DNA of 64,000 nucleotides, from NCBI GenBank assembly GCA_963767245.1, contig CAVYDG010000010.1, positions 248,001 to 312,000 of the forward strand, written 5' to 3'. Under the pieces are notes generated by a model. It was not told where the DNA came from and searched no databases. It was given only the letters and a program-made list of their open reading frames with translations. Origin of the DNA: Roseiarcus sp963767245 (GTDB lineage Bacteria; Pseudomonadota; Alphaproteobacteria; Rhizobiales; Beijerinckiaceae). The translations under genes were made by a program, and so were the position numbers. Shown piece by piece: positions 27,820 through 36,249 of the stretch; position 1 is the first letter of the stretch; every line of letters starts with the position of its first letter.

Positions 27820-29316
27820 ATGGACATCTTTGACGAAACCGATCCGGATCGCGTCGACCAAAGCGGGTTCGGCGGTCCGCCGCTCAACGAGGCATGGCGT
27901 CGGTGTTGCGCGCGCCTGCGGGCAGAAGTCGGCGACGACGTCTTCAACAGCTGGTTCGGGCGCCTCGCCCTGGTGTCGGTCGGATCGGGGCAGGCTCGGC
28001 TTTCCGTTCCGACGCGCTTCCTCAAGAGTTGGATCGACACCCACTATGTCGGGCATATCTCGGCGGCGCTCAACGCCGAATTCGGCCCGGTGGTGCAAAT
28101 CCTCATATCCGTGCGCTGTTCCGCGCCCCTCGAGCCGATCAAAAATCCGCCGGCCGAATTCGACCTCTCCGCCAAGGCCGCGCCCAAGTCGCCCGAGCCG
28201 GGCGCCGATCGCGCTCCGGCCGAACGCCGCGCGGCCAGCCGAACGCCGGCGGCGCCCGCGTTTGGCGATGCTTTGACCGGCTCTCCGCTCGATCGCCGGC
28301 TGACGTTCGCGACCTTCCAGGTCGGGCGGTCGAACGAACTTGCCTTTCACGCCGCCAAGCGGGTGGCCGACCACACCAGGGGCGGGACGCCCGCCTTTTG
28401 TCCGCTCTACGTTCATTCGGCGGTCGGTCTCGGCAAGACCCATCTCCTTCAGGCGGTCGCGCATACCGCTGCAAGCCAAGGGCGCTCGGTCATCTATCTG
28501 ACCGCCGAGCGATTCATGTACGGTTTCGTCGCCGCGCTGCAGGCCCAGACATCGATTGCTTTCAAGGAGCGGCTGAGAACGATCGACCTGCTCATTTTCG
28601 ACGACGCGCAGTTCCTGCAGGGTAAGGCGATCCAGGCCGAATTCGGTCATGCGCTGAACGCCCTGCTCGACGCCGGGCGTCAGGTGATCGTGGCCGCCGA
28701 CCGCCCTCCGAACGATCTCGAATCGCTCGACGAGCGGGTTCGGTCGCGGCTCGGCGTCGGCCTCTGCGTCGAGATCGGCGCGCTGGACGAGCCGTTGCGG
28801 CTGAAGATCCTGGAGGCGCGGGTGGCGGCCGCGCGCGCCGCCGAGCCCCACTTCCAGGTTACGCCGACCGTGCTCGCCTTTGTCGCCCGCTCGATTCGGT
28901 TGAACGGCCGTGACCTCGAAGGCGCCGTGAATCGGCTCAGGGCGCATTGCACGCCAACCAGCCCGCAGCTCACGGTGGAGACGGCGGAAGCGGCAATCCA
29001 CGACCTCATCCGCACCCACGAGCCCAAACGGGTGAAGATCGAGGATATCCAGAAGCTGGTCGCGAGCCACTACAGCGTCTCGCGCGCCGACATTCTTTCC
29101 TCGCGCCGCACCGCCGCCGTGGTCAAGCCGCGCCAAGTGGCGATGTTCCTCGCCAAAATGCTGACCCCGCGCTCGCTGCCGGAAATCGGCCGGCGCTTCG
29201 GCGGCCGCGACCATACGACCGTTTTGCACGCGGTGCGCAAGATCGAGGCGCTGCTGCAGAACGACCCGACTTTGCGTGACACGCTTGAGCTTTTGAAACG
29301 GATGCTGCAAGAGTGA
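27820..29316 (+). CDS. dnaA: Chromosomal replication initiator DnaA
   Basis: 498 residues. Domain I (about 20-95) with FNSWFGRL, a Pro/Ala-rich linker, the AAA+ domain with Walker A SAVGLGKTHLLQAV and Walker B LLIFDDAQFL, and domain IV with the DnaA-box-binding signature GGRDHTTVLHAVRKIE. The first Gly of the usual Walker A is Ser here. DnaA opens oriC and controls initiation. dnaN does not follow; the next gene is DUF952-PyrD. No DnaA boxes were seen nearby, so the origin may be elsewhere. The start ATG lacks a clear ribosome site. Confidence 0.9.
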   Translation: MDIFDETDPDRVDQSGFGGPPLNEAWRRCCARLRAEVGDDVFNSWFGRLALVSVGSGQARLSVPTRFLKSWIDTHYVGHISAALNAEFGPVVQILISVRCSAPLEPIKNPPAEFDLSAKAAPKSPEPGADRAPAERRAASRTPAAPAFGDALTGSPLDRRLTFATFQVGRSNELAFHAAKRVADHTRGGTPAFCPLYVHSAVGLGKTHLLQAVAHTAASQGRSVIYLTAERFMYGFVAALQAQTSIAFKERLRTIDLLIFDDAQFLQGKAIQAEFGHALNALLDAGRQVIVAADRPPNDLESLDERVRSRLGVGLCVEIGALDEPLRLKILEARVAAARAAEPHFQVTPTVLAFVARSIRLNGRDLEGAVNRLRAHCTPTSPQLTVETAEAAIHDLIRTHEPKRVKIEDIQKLVASHYSVSRADILSSRRTAAVVKPRQVAMFLAKMLTPRSLPEIGRRFGGRDHTTVLHAVRKIEALLQNDPTLRDTLELLKRMLQE

Positions 29317-29421
29317 GCGCACCAAGTTCGGCCCGAAGGCTGATCGAGGCATGGAGGGGCTGTCAACGAACTGCGGAAGCCGGCGACGGCGCCGGACGCC
29401 TGCCCGCAGCGCCCCCGATCG

Positions 29422-30855
29422 ATGATGGTTGTCTATAAGATCGTCGCCGCCGATGAATGGCGGGAGGCCGAGGCGGCCGGCGTTTTTGCCGGCGCATCGG
29501 TCGATCGCGCCGACGGCTTCATCCATTTTTCGACCGCCGAGCAGGCGCCGGAGACGGCGGCCAAATGGTTCGCCGGCCGACACGATTTGACCTTGGCCGC
29601 GGTCGATGCGGAAGCCTTGGGTGCGGACTTGCGATGGGAGCCGTCGCGGGACGGGGCGCTGTTTCCCCACCTCTACGCCGCCCTGCCGATGAGCGCGGTC
29701 GTCTGGGCGCGGCCGCTCAGGCTCGGCCCCAGCGGGCGCCACGATTTCGTGAGGCTCGAGTTCGTGAGGCTCGCCAAAGTCGTAAGCCCAGTTCTCAACT
29801 GTCTGCCGGCGGAGACGGCCCATCGGGCCGCAATCAACGCGCTCAAGATCGCCTCGCCGTCGAGGTCGACGCCCGCCGATCCGCGTCTTGCGGCCGAAGT
29901 CCTGGGATTGCGATTTCCCAATCCGCTCGGGCTCGCCGCCGGTTTCGACAAGAACGCCGAAGTTCCGGAGGCGATGCTGAGGCTCGGTTTCGGCTTCGTC
30001 GAGGTCGGCACCCTGACGCCGCGGCCGCAGGACGGCAACGCCCGGCCGCGTCTGTTCCGCCTGCCGGAGGACGCGGCGGTCATCAACCGCTTCGGCTTCA
30101 ACAACGAGGGCTTCAAGCGGGCGCGGGCGCGCCTCATGCGGCGGTCGCCGGGGAGCGCGAGCGGGTTCATCGGCGTCAATATCGGCGCCAACTGGGACGC
30201 AGTCGACCGGATCGAGGATTATGTGCTGGGCGTCAAGACCTTCGCCGCGCTCGCCGACTATCTGACCATCAACATTTCGTCGCCGAACACGCCCGGCCTG
30301 CGCGACCTGCAGCGGCGCGACGCGCTGGACGAATTGATCCTGCGGGTGGTCGCGGCGCGCGACGAGACCGAGCCCCGCCGGCCGCTCCTCGTCAAGATCG
30401 CGCCCGACCTCGACGCGCAAGGTCTCGAAGACATCGTCGCCACGGCGCTCGCCCATCGCATCGATGGCCTGGTTGTCTCCAACACCACCGTCGCCCGGCC
30501 CGCATCGCTAAGCTCGCGCAACCGCGCGGAGTCCGGGGGCCTGTCCGGCCGGCCGCTGTTCGAGCCGTCGACGCGGCTGCTCGCCCGCGCCTATCTCCTC
30601 ACCGGCGGGGCAATGCCGCTGATCGGCTGCGGCGGGGTCGAGGACGCCCGGACCGCGCTGGCCAAGATTGAAGCCGGCGCGAACCTGGTGCAGCTTTACA
30701 CCGGCCTGGCGCTGAAGGGCGCTGACGTCGTCGAGGAGATCCTCGAGGGCCTTGTGTGCGCGCTCGAGGAACGCGGCGTCGCGCGGATCGGCGAACTGGT
30801 CGGGGCGCGCGCCACCGACTGGGCCGAGCGGGAGCGGGCGACCGCAGGCGAGTAA
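29422..30855 (+). CDS. pyrD: DUF952 domain fused to class 2 dihydroorotate dehydrogenase
   Basis: 477 residues in one frame. Residues 1-112 are a DUF952 domain (VYKIVAADEWREAEAAGVF, then DGFIHFSTAEQ, ending LGPSGRHDF). From about 115 the sequence is a full quinone-dependent dihydroorotate dehydrogenase: NPLGLAAGFDKNAEVPEAML, INRFGFNNEGFKRARARL, NISSPNTPGLRDLQ with the catalytic Ser, and IGCGGVEDA with the FMN phosphate loop. It makes orotate in pyrimidine synthesis. In relatives the two parts are separate adjacent genes. A 15-base duplication lies exactly at the junction. Confidence 0.88.
   Translation: MMVVYKIVAADEWREAEAAGVFAGASVDRADGFIHFSTAEQAPETAAKWFAGRHDLTLAAVDAEALGADLRWEPSRDGALFPHLYAALPMSAVVWARPLRLGPSGRHDFVRLEFVRLAKVVSPVLNCLPAETAHRAAINALKIASPSRSTPADPRLAAEVLGLRFPNPLGLAAGFDKNAEVPEAMLRLGFGFVEVGTLTPRPQDGNARPRLFRLPEDAAVINRFGFNNEGFKRARARLMRRSPGSASGFIGVNIGANWDAVDRIEDYVLGVKTFAALADYLTINISSPNTPGLRDLQRRDALDELILRVVAARDETEPRRPLLVKIAPDLDAQGLEDIVATALAHRIDGLVVSNTTVARPASLSSRNRAESGGLSGRPLFEPSTRLLARAYLLTGGAMPLIGCGGVEDARTALAKIEAGANLVQLYTGLALKGADVVEEILEGLVCALEERGVARIGELVGARATDWAERERATAGE
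29746..29773 (+). repeat. 15-base tandem duplication at the DUF952/PyrD junction
   Basis: TTCGTGAGGCTCG occurs at 29746-29758 and again at 29761-29773, a period of 15 bases. It encodes FVRLEFVRLA between the two domains. The duplication keeps the frame and may mark where two ORFs were joined. Confidence 0.6.
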
Positions 30856-30892
30856 GACCTGCGGCGCGGGGATCGCCGCGTCAAACGGAATC

Positions 30893-30997
30893 CGTCATTG
30901 CGAGGAGCGAAGCGACGAAGCAATCCATGGAAACTGAGTCGCCGTAGTTTCTCTCGATTGCTTCGCTCCTCTCCTCCCCGCTCCGCTCGCAATGACG
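30893..30997. repeat. Intergenic inverted repeat between convergent genes
   Basis: CGTCATTGCGAGGAGCGAAG at the left and CGCTCGCAATGACGG at the right are inverted relatives, with GAAGCAATCC / GATTGCTTC inside. This CATTGCGAGCGAAGC...GCAATCC palindrome is a widespread small repeat of alphaproteobacteria and related genomes. Lying between pyrD (plus) and a LysR gene (minus), it may stop transcription from both sides. Confidence 0.65.
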
Positions 30998-31043
30998 GGT
31001 CTCGTTCCACGACAAAACGCGACTGGCTCTGGCGAGCCATCTT

Positions 31044-31934
31044 TCACTGCCGGCTCGCGATCGCCCGCTCGAGATAGTCGGCAAAGGCGCGAGTGCGTTG
31101 CGACGGTCTGCGGCCGCCAGGAAAGACAACATAGGCGGTGATCGGGTCGAGCGAATAATCCGCCATGATCTCGACGACCGCGCCGCGGGCGAGCGCGTCG
31201 GAGCACATCCACAGCGATGCATTCGCGATCCCGAGTCCCGCCGCGACACAGGCGATCATCCCGGCCGCGGATCGAGCGTGGATGCGCGGGTTGACGGTCT
31301 GCAACTCGGTCCGCCCATCGCGGCGCGCTATCCAGGCGTCTTCAGCAATGTCGGCTGGGCCGCGGATCAAATCGTGACGCGCCAGGTCGGCGAGGCTCGC
31401 CGGTGCGCCGCGACGGGCGAGATAGCATGGGGCGGCGATGAACAGGCGCCTCGCGCTCTCGAGCTTTCGCACGACGAGTCTCGAATCGGGCAAGTCGCCG
31501 ATCCGGAGCGCGAGGTCGGCGCCTTCGGCGATCAGGTTCTCGTAGCGATCCGACATCATCAGGTCGATCTTCAAGAGCGGATGCCGGGCCAGGAACCCCG
31601 GCAGCAGCGGGACGATTTGCCAGGCGCCGTAGCCCGGCGGAAGGGCGATGCGCAGGACGCCCGACAAGCGGTCGGCCCCGCGCGCCGCGTTCTCGGCGTC
31701 GTCGACGGCGAGGAGGGCCTCGCGCGCACGCCTCAACAGGGCCTCGCCGGCGTCGGTCGCGGACACCTGCCGCGTGGTGCGGACCAGAAGCTTGACGCCG
31801 AGCCTGCGCTCGAGCGCCGCGATCGACCGCGACGCCGAGGGTTGGGACAGGCCGAATTCGCGGGCCGCCTTGGAAAAGCTGCCGCTCTCGGCCGTCCGGA
31901 CGAACAAGGCGAGCTGCTGCAGCCGGTCATTCAT
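31044..31934 (-). CDS. LysR-family transcriptional regulator
   Basis: 296 residues from MNDRLQQLALFVRTAESGSF. The N-terminal winged helix-turn-helix (FSKAAREFGLSQPSASRSIA) is followed by the linker helix and a two-lobed effector domain (GVLRIALPPGYGAWQIVPLL onwards, and AGMIACVAAGLGIANAS). It resembles the CrgA-like group. It is transcribed away from a short-chain dehydrogenase gene with 125 bases between, the classic layout in which a LysR protein controls its neighbour. The effector is unknown. Confidence 0.9.
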   Translation of the reverse strand: MNDRLQQLALFVRTAESGSFSKAAREFGLSQPSASRSIAALERRLGVKLLVRTTRQVSATDAGEALLRRAREALLAVDDAENAARGADRLSGVLRIALPPGYGAWQIVPLLPGFLARHPLLKIDLMMSDRYENLIAEGADLALRIGDLPDSRLVVRKLESARRLFIAAPCYLARRGAPASLADLARHDLIRGPADIAEDAWIARRDGRTELQTVNPRIHARSAAGMIACVAAGLGIANASLWMCSDALARGAVVEIMADYSLDPITAYVVFPGGRRPSQRTRAFADYLERAIASRQ

Positions 31935-31942
31935 GCGAAATG

Positions 31943-31958
31943 GGAATATATCATATCC
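31943..31958. promoter_or_regulatory. Candidate LysR operator in divergent promoter region
   Basis: GGAATATATCATATCC is an AT-rich imperfect palindrome just upstream of the LysR start and between the two divergent genes. LysR proteins often bind T-N11-A palindromes in such a place. Support is only position and symmetry. Confidence 0.3.
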
Positions 31959-32059
31959 GGCCTGGCGCAATACCCGTCGCCTCCCGCGCGCCCTACCTCT
32001 CGCTCATCGAAGCACTCCGTCGCCCGTCGAGGGCGAAGGCGGACACGAGGAGGATGACA

Positions 32060-32806
32060 ATGGGTGAGCTCAGCGGAAAAGTGGCGATCGTCACCGGAGC
32101 GTCGAAAGGGATCGGGGCGGCGATTGCGCGCGCCTTCGGCAAGGCCGGGGCGGCGGTCGCGGTCAACTACGCCTCGAGCCGGGCCGACGCCGATCGGGTG
32201 GTTGCCGAAATCGTCAAGGCCGGCGGCAAGGCGGCGGCGATCCAGGCGGATGTCTCCAAGCCCGCGGACGTGAAACGTCTGGTCGCGGAGACGGTCTCGC
32301 GGCTCGGCCAGCCGAGCATTCTGGTCAACAACGCCGGCGTGTTCAGTTTCGGCCCGCTCGAGGCAGTGACCGAGGAGGACTTTCACCGCCAGTTCAATAC
32401 CAATGTCCTCGGCGCGATCCTGATGACTCAGGAGACGGTGAAGGCGTTCAACGGGGGCGGCGGCAGCGTGATCAACCTCAGCACCATTTCAAGCATCAAT
32501 CCGGTCGCGAACTCCTCCGTCTATTCGGCGTCGAAAAGCGCGATCGACGCGATCACGCGCGCCCTCGCAGGCGAGCTCGCGCCGAAGCATGTGAGGGTCA
32601 ACGCCATCGCGCCGGGCATGACGGAGACCGAAGGGCTGGCCGCGATTGGGCTCAATCTCGAGACCGCGAAGGCGATGGGGGCGCATCTGCCGATGGGGCG
32701 GTTCGGTAAGCCCGAGGATATTGCCGAGGTCGCCCTTTTCCTCGCCTCCGACCGCTCCGGGTGGCTGACCGGCGAACGCATTTCAGCTTCGGGCGGCCAG
32801 CGATAG
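32060..32806 (+). CDS. Short-chain dehydrogenase/reductase (3-oxoacyl-reductase-like)
   Basis: 248 residues. Cofactor loop VTGASKGIGAAIARA (TGxxxGIG), NNAGV, and the active site with Ser in INLSTISS, and YSASK with the Tyr and Lys. Asn and Arg at NYASSR after strand 2 suggest NADPH. The C-terminal TGERISASGGQ closes the classical SDR fold. GAGGAGG lies before two close ATGs (32054, 32060); the second has better spacing. The substrate is unknown; control by the divergent LysR gene is likely. Confidence 0.88.
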   Translation: MGELSGKVAIVTGASKGIGAAIARAFGKAGAAVAVNYASSRADADRVVAEIVKAGGKAAAIQADVSKPADVKRLVAETVSRLGQPSILVNNAGVFSFGPLEAVTEEDFHRQFNTNVLGAILMTQETVKAFNGGGGSVINLSTISSINPVANSSVYSASKSAIDAITRALAGELAPKHVRVNAIAPGMTETEGLAAIGLNLETAKAMGAHLPMGRFGKPEDIAEVALFLASDRSGWLTGERISASGGQR

Positions 32807-33108
32807 AGCCCGGCTCCGCGTGAGACGGCTCTTAGCGGGTGATGTGGAGGAGCCAGGTCTTGGCGATCGCGTTGAAGGCTCGTTCCAGGCTTCTGGGCTG
32901 GCGAAAATGCGCAGTTTTTCGCCCAGCGTCGCCACATCGAAGAAGCAGCACGCACGGCGGTAGTTGCATGCATTGAGGAGGCGTCAGGCGGCTTCGATGT
33001 TCTAGTTCAAGTCGGCGACTCTCCGCTCGACGGCGCCGAAGGCGGTTGCCGCCGAGGCCGGAATGCGCGACCGTGAACGCCCCGAGATTAGCGTAAGGAG
33101 CGCGCGCG
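32807..33108. other. Intergenic stretch, no supported gene
   Basis: 302 bases between the SDR and the thiamine-enzyme gene. A minus-strand frame ending at about 32832 (ERAFNAIAKTWLLHITR at its end) looks protein-like but has stops and no start; it may be a decayed gene end. TGCATGCA and a GGAGG occur near 32970. Nothing firm is seen. Confidence 0.35.
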
Positions 33109-34764
33109 ATGAACGGCGCCGAGTTGCTGGTTTCCGCGCTCGAGAACGAGGGCGTCGAGCAGATCTTCGGCATTCCGGGCGAGGAGAATCTCGACGTCGT
33201 CGAGGCGCTCAGGCGTTCCACGATCAGGCTGGTGCTGACCCGTCACGAGCAGGCGGCGGCGTTCATGGCGGCGACCCATGGACGCCTGACCGGCAGGGCC
33301 GGGGTCTGCCTCGCCACGCTCGGGCCCGGCGCGCTCAACTTCACCACTGGCGCGGCTTACGCCCTGCTCGGCGCGATGCCGATGGTGATGATTACCGGCC
33401 AGAAGGGAATCCTGAGCCGCAAGCAGGCGCGCTTTCAGGTCGTGGACATCTTCTCGACCATGACGCCCTTGACCAAGATGGCCCGCCAGATCGTCAGTTC
33501 CGCGACCATTCCCGCGCTGGTGCGCGAGGCGTTCCGGGTCGCGCAGCAGGAACGGCCGGGCCCGGTGCATCTCGAACTGCCGGAAGACATCGCCCACGAA
33601 GCGGGGCCCGACATGGCCCCGGTCCCACCCCATCCGATCGACCTGCCTGTCGCCCCGAGCGCGGCGCTCGACCGGGCGGCGCAATTGATCCTCAAAGCCG
33701 AGCGGCCGCTCGTCATGCTGGGCGCCGCCGCCAACCGGCCGCGCCTTGCCGACGCGCTGTCGCGATTCGTCGGCAGGCTCAAGATTCCGTTCTTCAATAC
33801 CCAGATGGGGAAGGGCGCCGTGACCGGCGACACCGGGCTCTATATGGGCACCGCGGCGCTGTCGGAGCGCGGCTACGTCCATCGCGCGATCGACCGCGCC
33901 GACCTCATTATTTCGATCGGCCACGACACGGTGGAAAAGCCGCCATTCTTCATGGGGCCGGACGGCCCAACGGTGCTGCATGTCGGCTATCTGCCGGCGA
34001 CGGTCGAGGAAGTGTTCTTTCCCCAGGCGGAGCTTGTCGGCGATGTCGGGCCGAGCCTCGCGCTCCTCGCCGACCGGCTCGAAGGCAGACTGCCGAGGGC
34101 GCAGGCCCTGCTCGGCCTGCGCCAGAACATCCTGGCGCATATCGGCGCCCGGGCGGAGGAAAGCCGCTGGCCGCCGACGCCGCAAAGGATCGTCCATGAC
34201 GTCCGGCAGGCGGTGCCAGAAAACGGGATCGTCTGCCTCGACAACGGCATGTACAAGATCTGGTTCGCGCGCAACTACCGCACCCACGTCGCCAACACCC
34301 CACTGCTCGACAACGCGCTCGCCACCATGGGCGCGGGGCTCCCCTCGGCGATCATGGCCTCTTGCCTCAACCCGGACCGCCGAGTGCTCGCCATCTGCGG
34401 CGACGGCGGCTTCATGATGAATTCGCAGGAGATGGAGACGGAGGTGCGGCTCAAACTCAATCTCGTCGTGCTGGTGCTCGAGGACAACGCTTACGGCATG
34501 ATCCGCTGGAAGCAGGCGACGGACGGATTTCCCGATTTCGGCATGACCTTCGGCGATCCCGATTTCGTCGCCTATGCGAAGGCCTACGGCGCCGAGGGGA
34601 ACCGGGTCGAAACCGCCGACGGCCTCGCGCCGGCGCTCGAGGCCGCGTTCGCCGCCGGCGGCGTCCATCTGGTCGTGACGCCGATCGACTATTCAGAGAA
34701 CCGGCGGGTGCTGGTCGAAGAACTCAGGGGCAATAAGGTGGACAAGACTCAGCCCGTCGCTTAA
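33109..34764 (+). CDS. Acetolactate-synthase-like thiamine diphosphate enzyme
   Basis: 551 residues. The N-terminal Pyr domain has GIPGEENLDVVEAL and the catalytic Glu in RHEQAAAFMAA; the C-terminal PP domain has the GDGGFMMNSQEMETEVRLKL metal/ThDP motif with NDN-type ending EDNAYG. KQARFQVVDIF and KGIL fit the acetolactate synthase large-subunit group. There is no ilvN-like small-subunit gene beside it, which suggests a catabolic or stand-alone form, or another 2-oxoacid-decarboxylating enzyme of the family. AAGGAG precedes the start. Its pathway is not shown by its neighbours. Confidence 0.82.
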   Translation: MNGAELLVSALENEGVEQIFGIPGEENLDVVEALRRSTIRLVLTRHEQAAAFMAATHGRLTGRAGVCLATLGPGALNFTTGAAYALLGAMPMVMITGQKGILSRKQARFQVVDIFSTMTPLTKMARQIVSSATIPALVREAFRVAQQERPGPVHLELPEDIAHEAGPDMAPVPPHPIDLPVAPSAALDRAAQLILKAERPLVMLGAAANRPRLADALSRFVGRLKIPFFNTQMGKGAVTGDTGLYMGTAALSERGYVHRAIDRADLIISIGHDTVEKPPFFMGPDGPTVLHVGYLPATVEEVFFPQAELVGDVGPSLALLADRLEGRLPRAQALLGLRQNILAHIGARAEESRWPPTPQRIVHDVRQAVPENGIVCLDNGMYKIWFARNYRTHVANTPLLDNALATMGAGLPSAIMASCLNPDRRVLAICGDGGFMMNSQEMETEVRLKLNLVVLVLEDNAYGMIRWKQATDGFPDFGMTFGDPDFVAYAKAYGAEGNRVETADGLAPALEAAFAAGGVHLVVTPIDYSENRRVLVEELRGNKVDKTQPVA

Positions 34765-34801
34765 TTCGAGCACATCTCTTTTTAGCGAACGACGAACTAT
34801 A

Positions 34802-36220
34802 TTGCCCGCGACCATCAGCATTTCAGCGCAAGCACTGGCGCGGCCAGCCGCTCGGACCTGGCTTTTTCTCGGCCTGCTCCTGGCCATTCAGACAGGGCTG
34901 ACGCTTCTTGACACCACTCCCCGCTATGTCCTGGGTGACTCGGCGTCCTATCTCTGGTCCGTATTTCACGACGGACCTTTCGATCGCTCGTGGACCTATC
35001 CCGCGTGGTTCCTGAGCCCGATTTTAACCTTGCACTCGCTGAATCTGGTCGTGTACTTCCAATGCGCGTTGGGGGTCATACCCGCGTGGCTCGCCTTTGA
35101 ACTGGTATCGGGTCAAGACGAGCGCCGCTGCGACATTATCGCTTTCGTGACGGCGTGCGTTTGCCTGATCGAACCGCTCGCGCTGACCTACCAGCGCTTC
35201 ATCCTGACCGACAGTCTCGGGCTCGTCATGGTGGCGGCGGCTCTCTTCGCGTCTGTCCGCCTGATCGACAGGAACGCCGGCGCCACGGCCTACGCCGTCT
35301 TGACGCCTGCGTTCCTCGTTTTGGCTGCCTCGCTGCGCACTGCGCAAATCCCGAGCCTTGCGCTGCTTTGCGCGTTCCTGCTGGTCCTGCTCTTTCTCAT
35401 CTATCGCAACTATGCCGCAGGCGTGGCCTTTGTCGGGTCGCTTGTGCTTTGCCATGCGCTTTTTTTCCACTATGCGATCGAGCACCAGCACGCTCTGGGA
35501 TACAACGCCAAGTCGGGGCAATTCCTGCTCGCGGCGGTGCTGCCCATCGTTTCCCGTGACGACGTGGAGCCGTATTTAGACCCGGAGAGGGCGCCGGCGA
35601 TTTTGAACGACGAAGCCAGAAACCCGCGGGCGCGGCCAGCGGAACTGTTTCAGACCGCTCGAGCCGCCGATCAAATTCATCAAGCGAGCGAAAACATGGG
35701 AGAAGAGAGTCGACTTGGAAGCCGTATCGCAATTCACGCGATCCTTCGAGATCCGATCGGGTTTCTCAAGCTGGCCTGGGGGACCTATCTCGACTATTTC
35801 GATGGACCATTCGTGCACCGCCGCGTCTTGGACGAGGCCGGCAAGCGGGAATTTCAGCCAGACGAATTAGCGTTTTTTCCCGAGCATCATATCTACGACG
35901 TCGTGAATACCGCCGACGTTCAATCGCCCGTTCGAAGCTATTTCGAAGGGTCGTGGCGGTACTATGGTTTGATCCCCGCAATTTCGGCAATATTGCTGCT
36001 CGCCTCTGTCCTGGTCGACAGAAGGCTTTCGACGCTGATGCTCGCAGCGTTCGCGCTCGCCGGCGCGGCATCCCAGATCGCATTCTCCACGGAGCCGGTT
36101 CCGCGCTACCTGATCGTGTCCGCCTGGGTGAACATTGTTGTCGCAGGCAGGATCGTATGCGTCCTTGCGACACGGCTTTCGAAAACGGGTTTTTACCGGC
36201 CGGTTAATGAAACAAGCTAG
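34802..36220 (+). CDS. Polytopic membrane protein, possibly GT-C glycosyltransferase-like
   Basis: 472 residues starting at TTG. About nine to ten hydrophobic helices: one at 20-38, several between 75 and 220, and a C-terminal group from about 395 to 455. Between the first two helices lies DTTPRYVLGDSASYLW, an acidic loop that is reminiscent of the catalytic first loop of GT-C glycosyltransferases (Asp residues after helix 1). A long soluble loop spans about 235-385. No family is named with certainty. Codon use is slightly less GC-rich than that of neighbours. The gene stands alone. Confidence 0.6.
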   Translation: MPATISISAQALARPAARTWLFLGLLLAIQTGLTLLDTTPRYVLGDSASYLWSVFHDGPFDRSWTYPAWFLSPILTLHSLNLVVYFQCALGVIPAWLAFELVSGQDERRCDIIAFVTACVCLIEPLALTYQRFILTDSLGLVMVAAALFASVRLIDRNAGATAYAVLTPAFLVLAASLRTAQIPSLALLCAFLLVLLFLIYRNYAAGVAFVGSLVLCHALFFHYAIEHQHALGYNAKSGQFLLAAVLPIVSRDDVEPYLDPERAPAILNDEARNPRARPAELFQTARAADQIHQASENMGEESRLGSRIAIHAILRDPIGFLKLAWGTYLDYFDGPFVHRRVLDEAGKREFQPDELAFFPEHHIYDVVNTADVQSPVRSYFEGSWRYYGLIPAISAILLLASVLVDRRLSTLMLAAFALAGAASQIAFSTEPVPRYLIVSAWVNIVVAGRIVCVLATRLSKTGFYRPVNETS

Positions 36221-36249
36221 CAGCGGTCGCCATCTTCGAGTCGTCCGCC

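Noticed and set aside
27754..30456. Long open frame of about 900 codons on the minus strand across dnaA and pyrD
   Set aside because: Pure antisense shadow of two well-identified genes; composition is Arg/Gly/Asp-rich as expected from high-GC reverse frames.
32832..33221. Minus-strand frame ending in ERAFNAIAKTWLLHITR as a transposase remnant
   Set aside because: No catalytic motif, terminal repeat or start codon; overlaps the start of a real gene. Only noted as possible decay.
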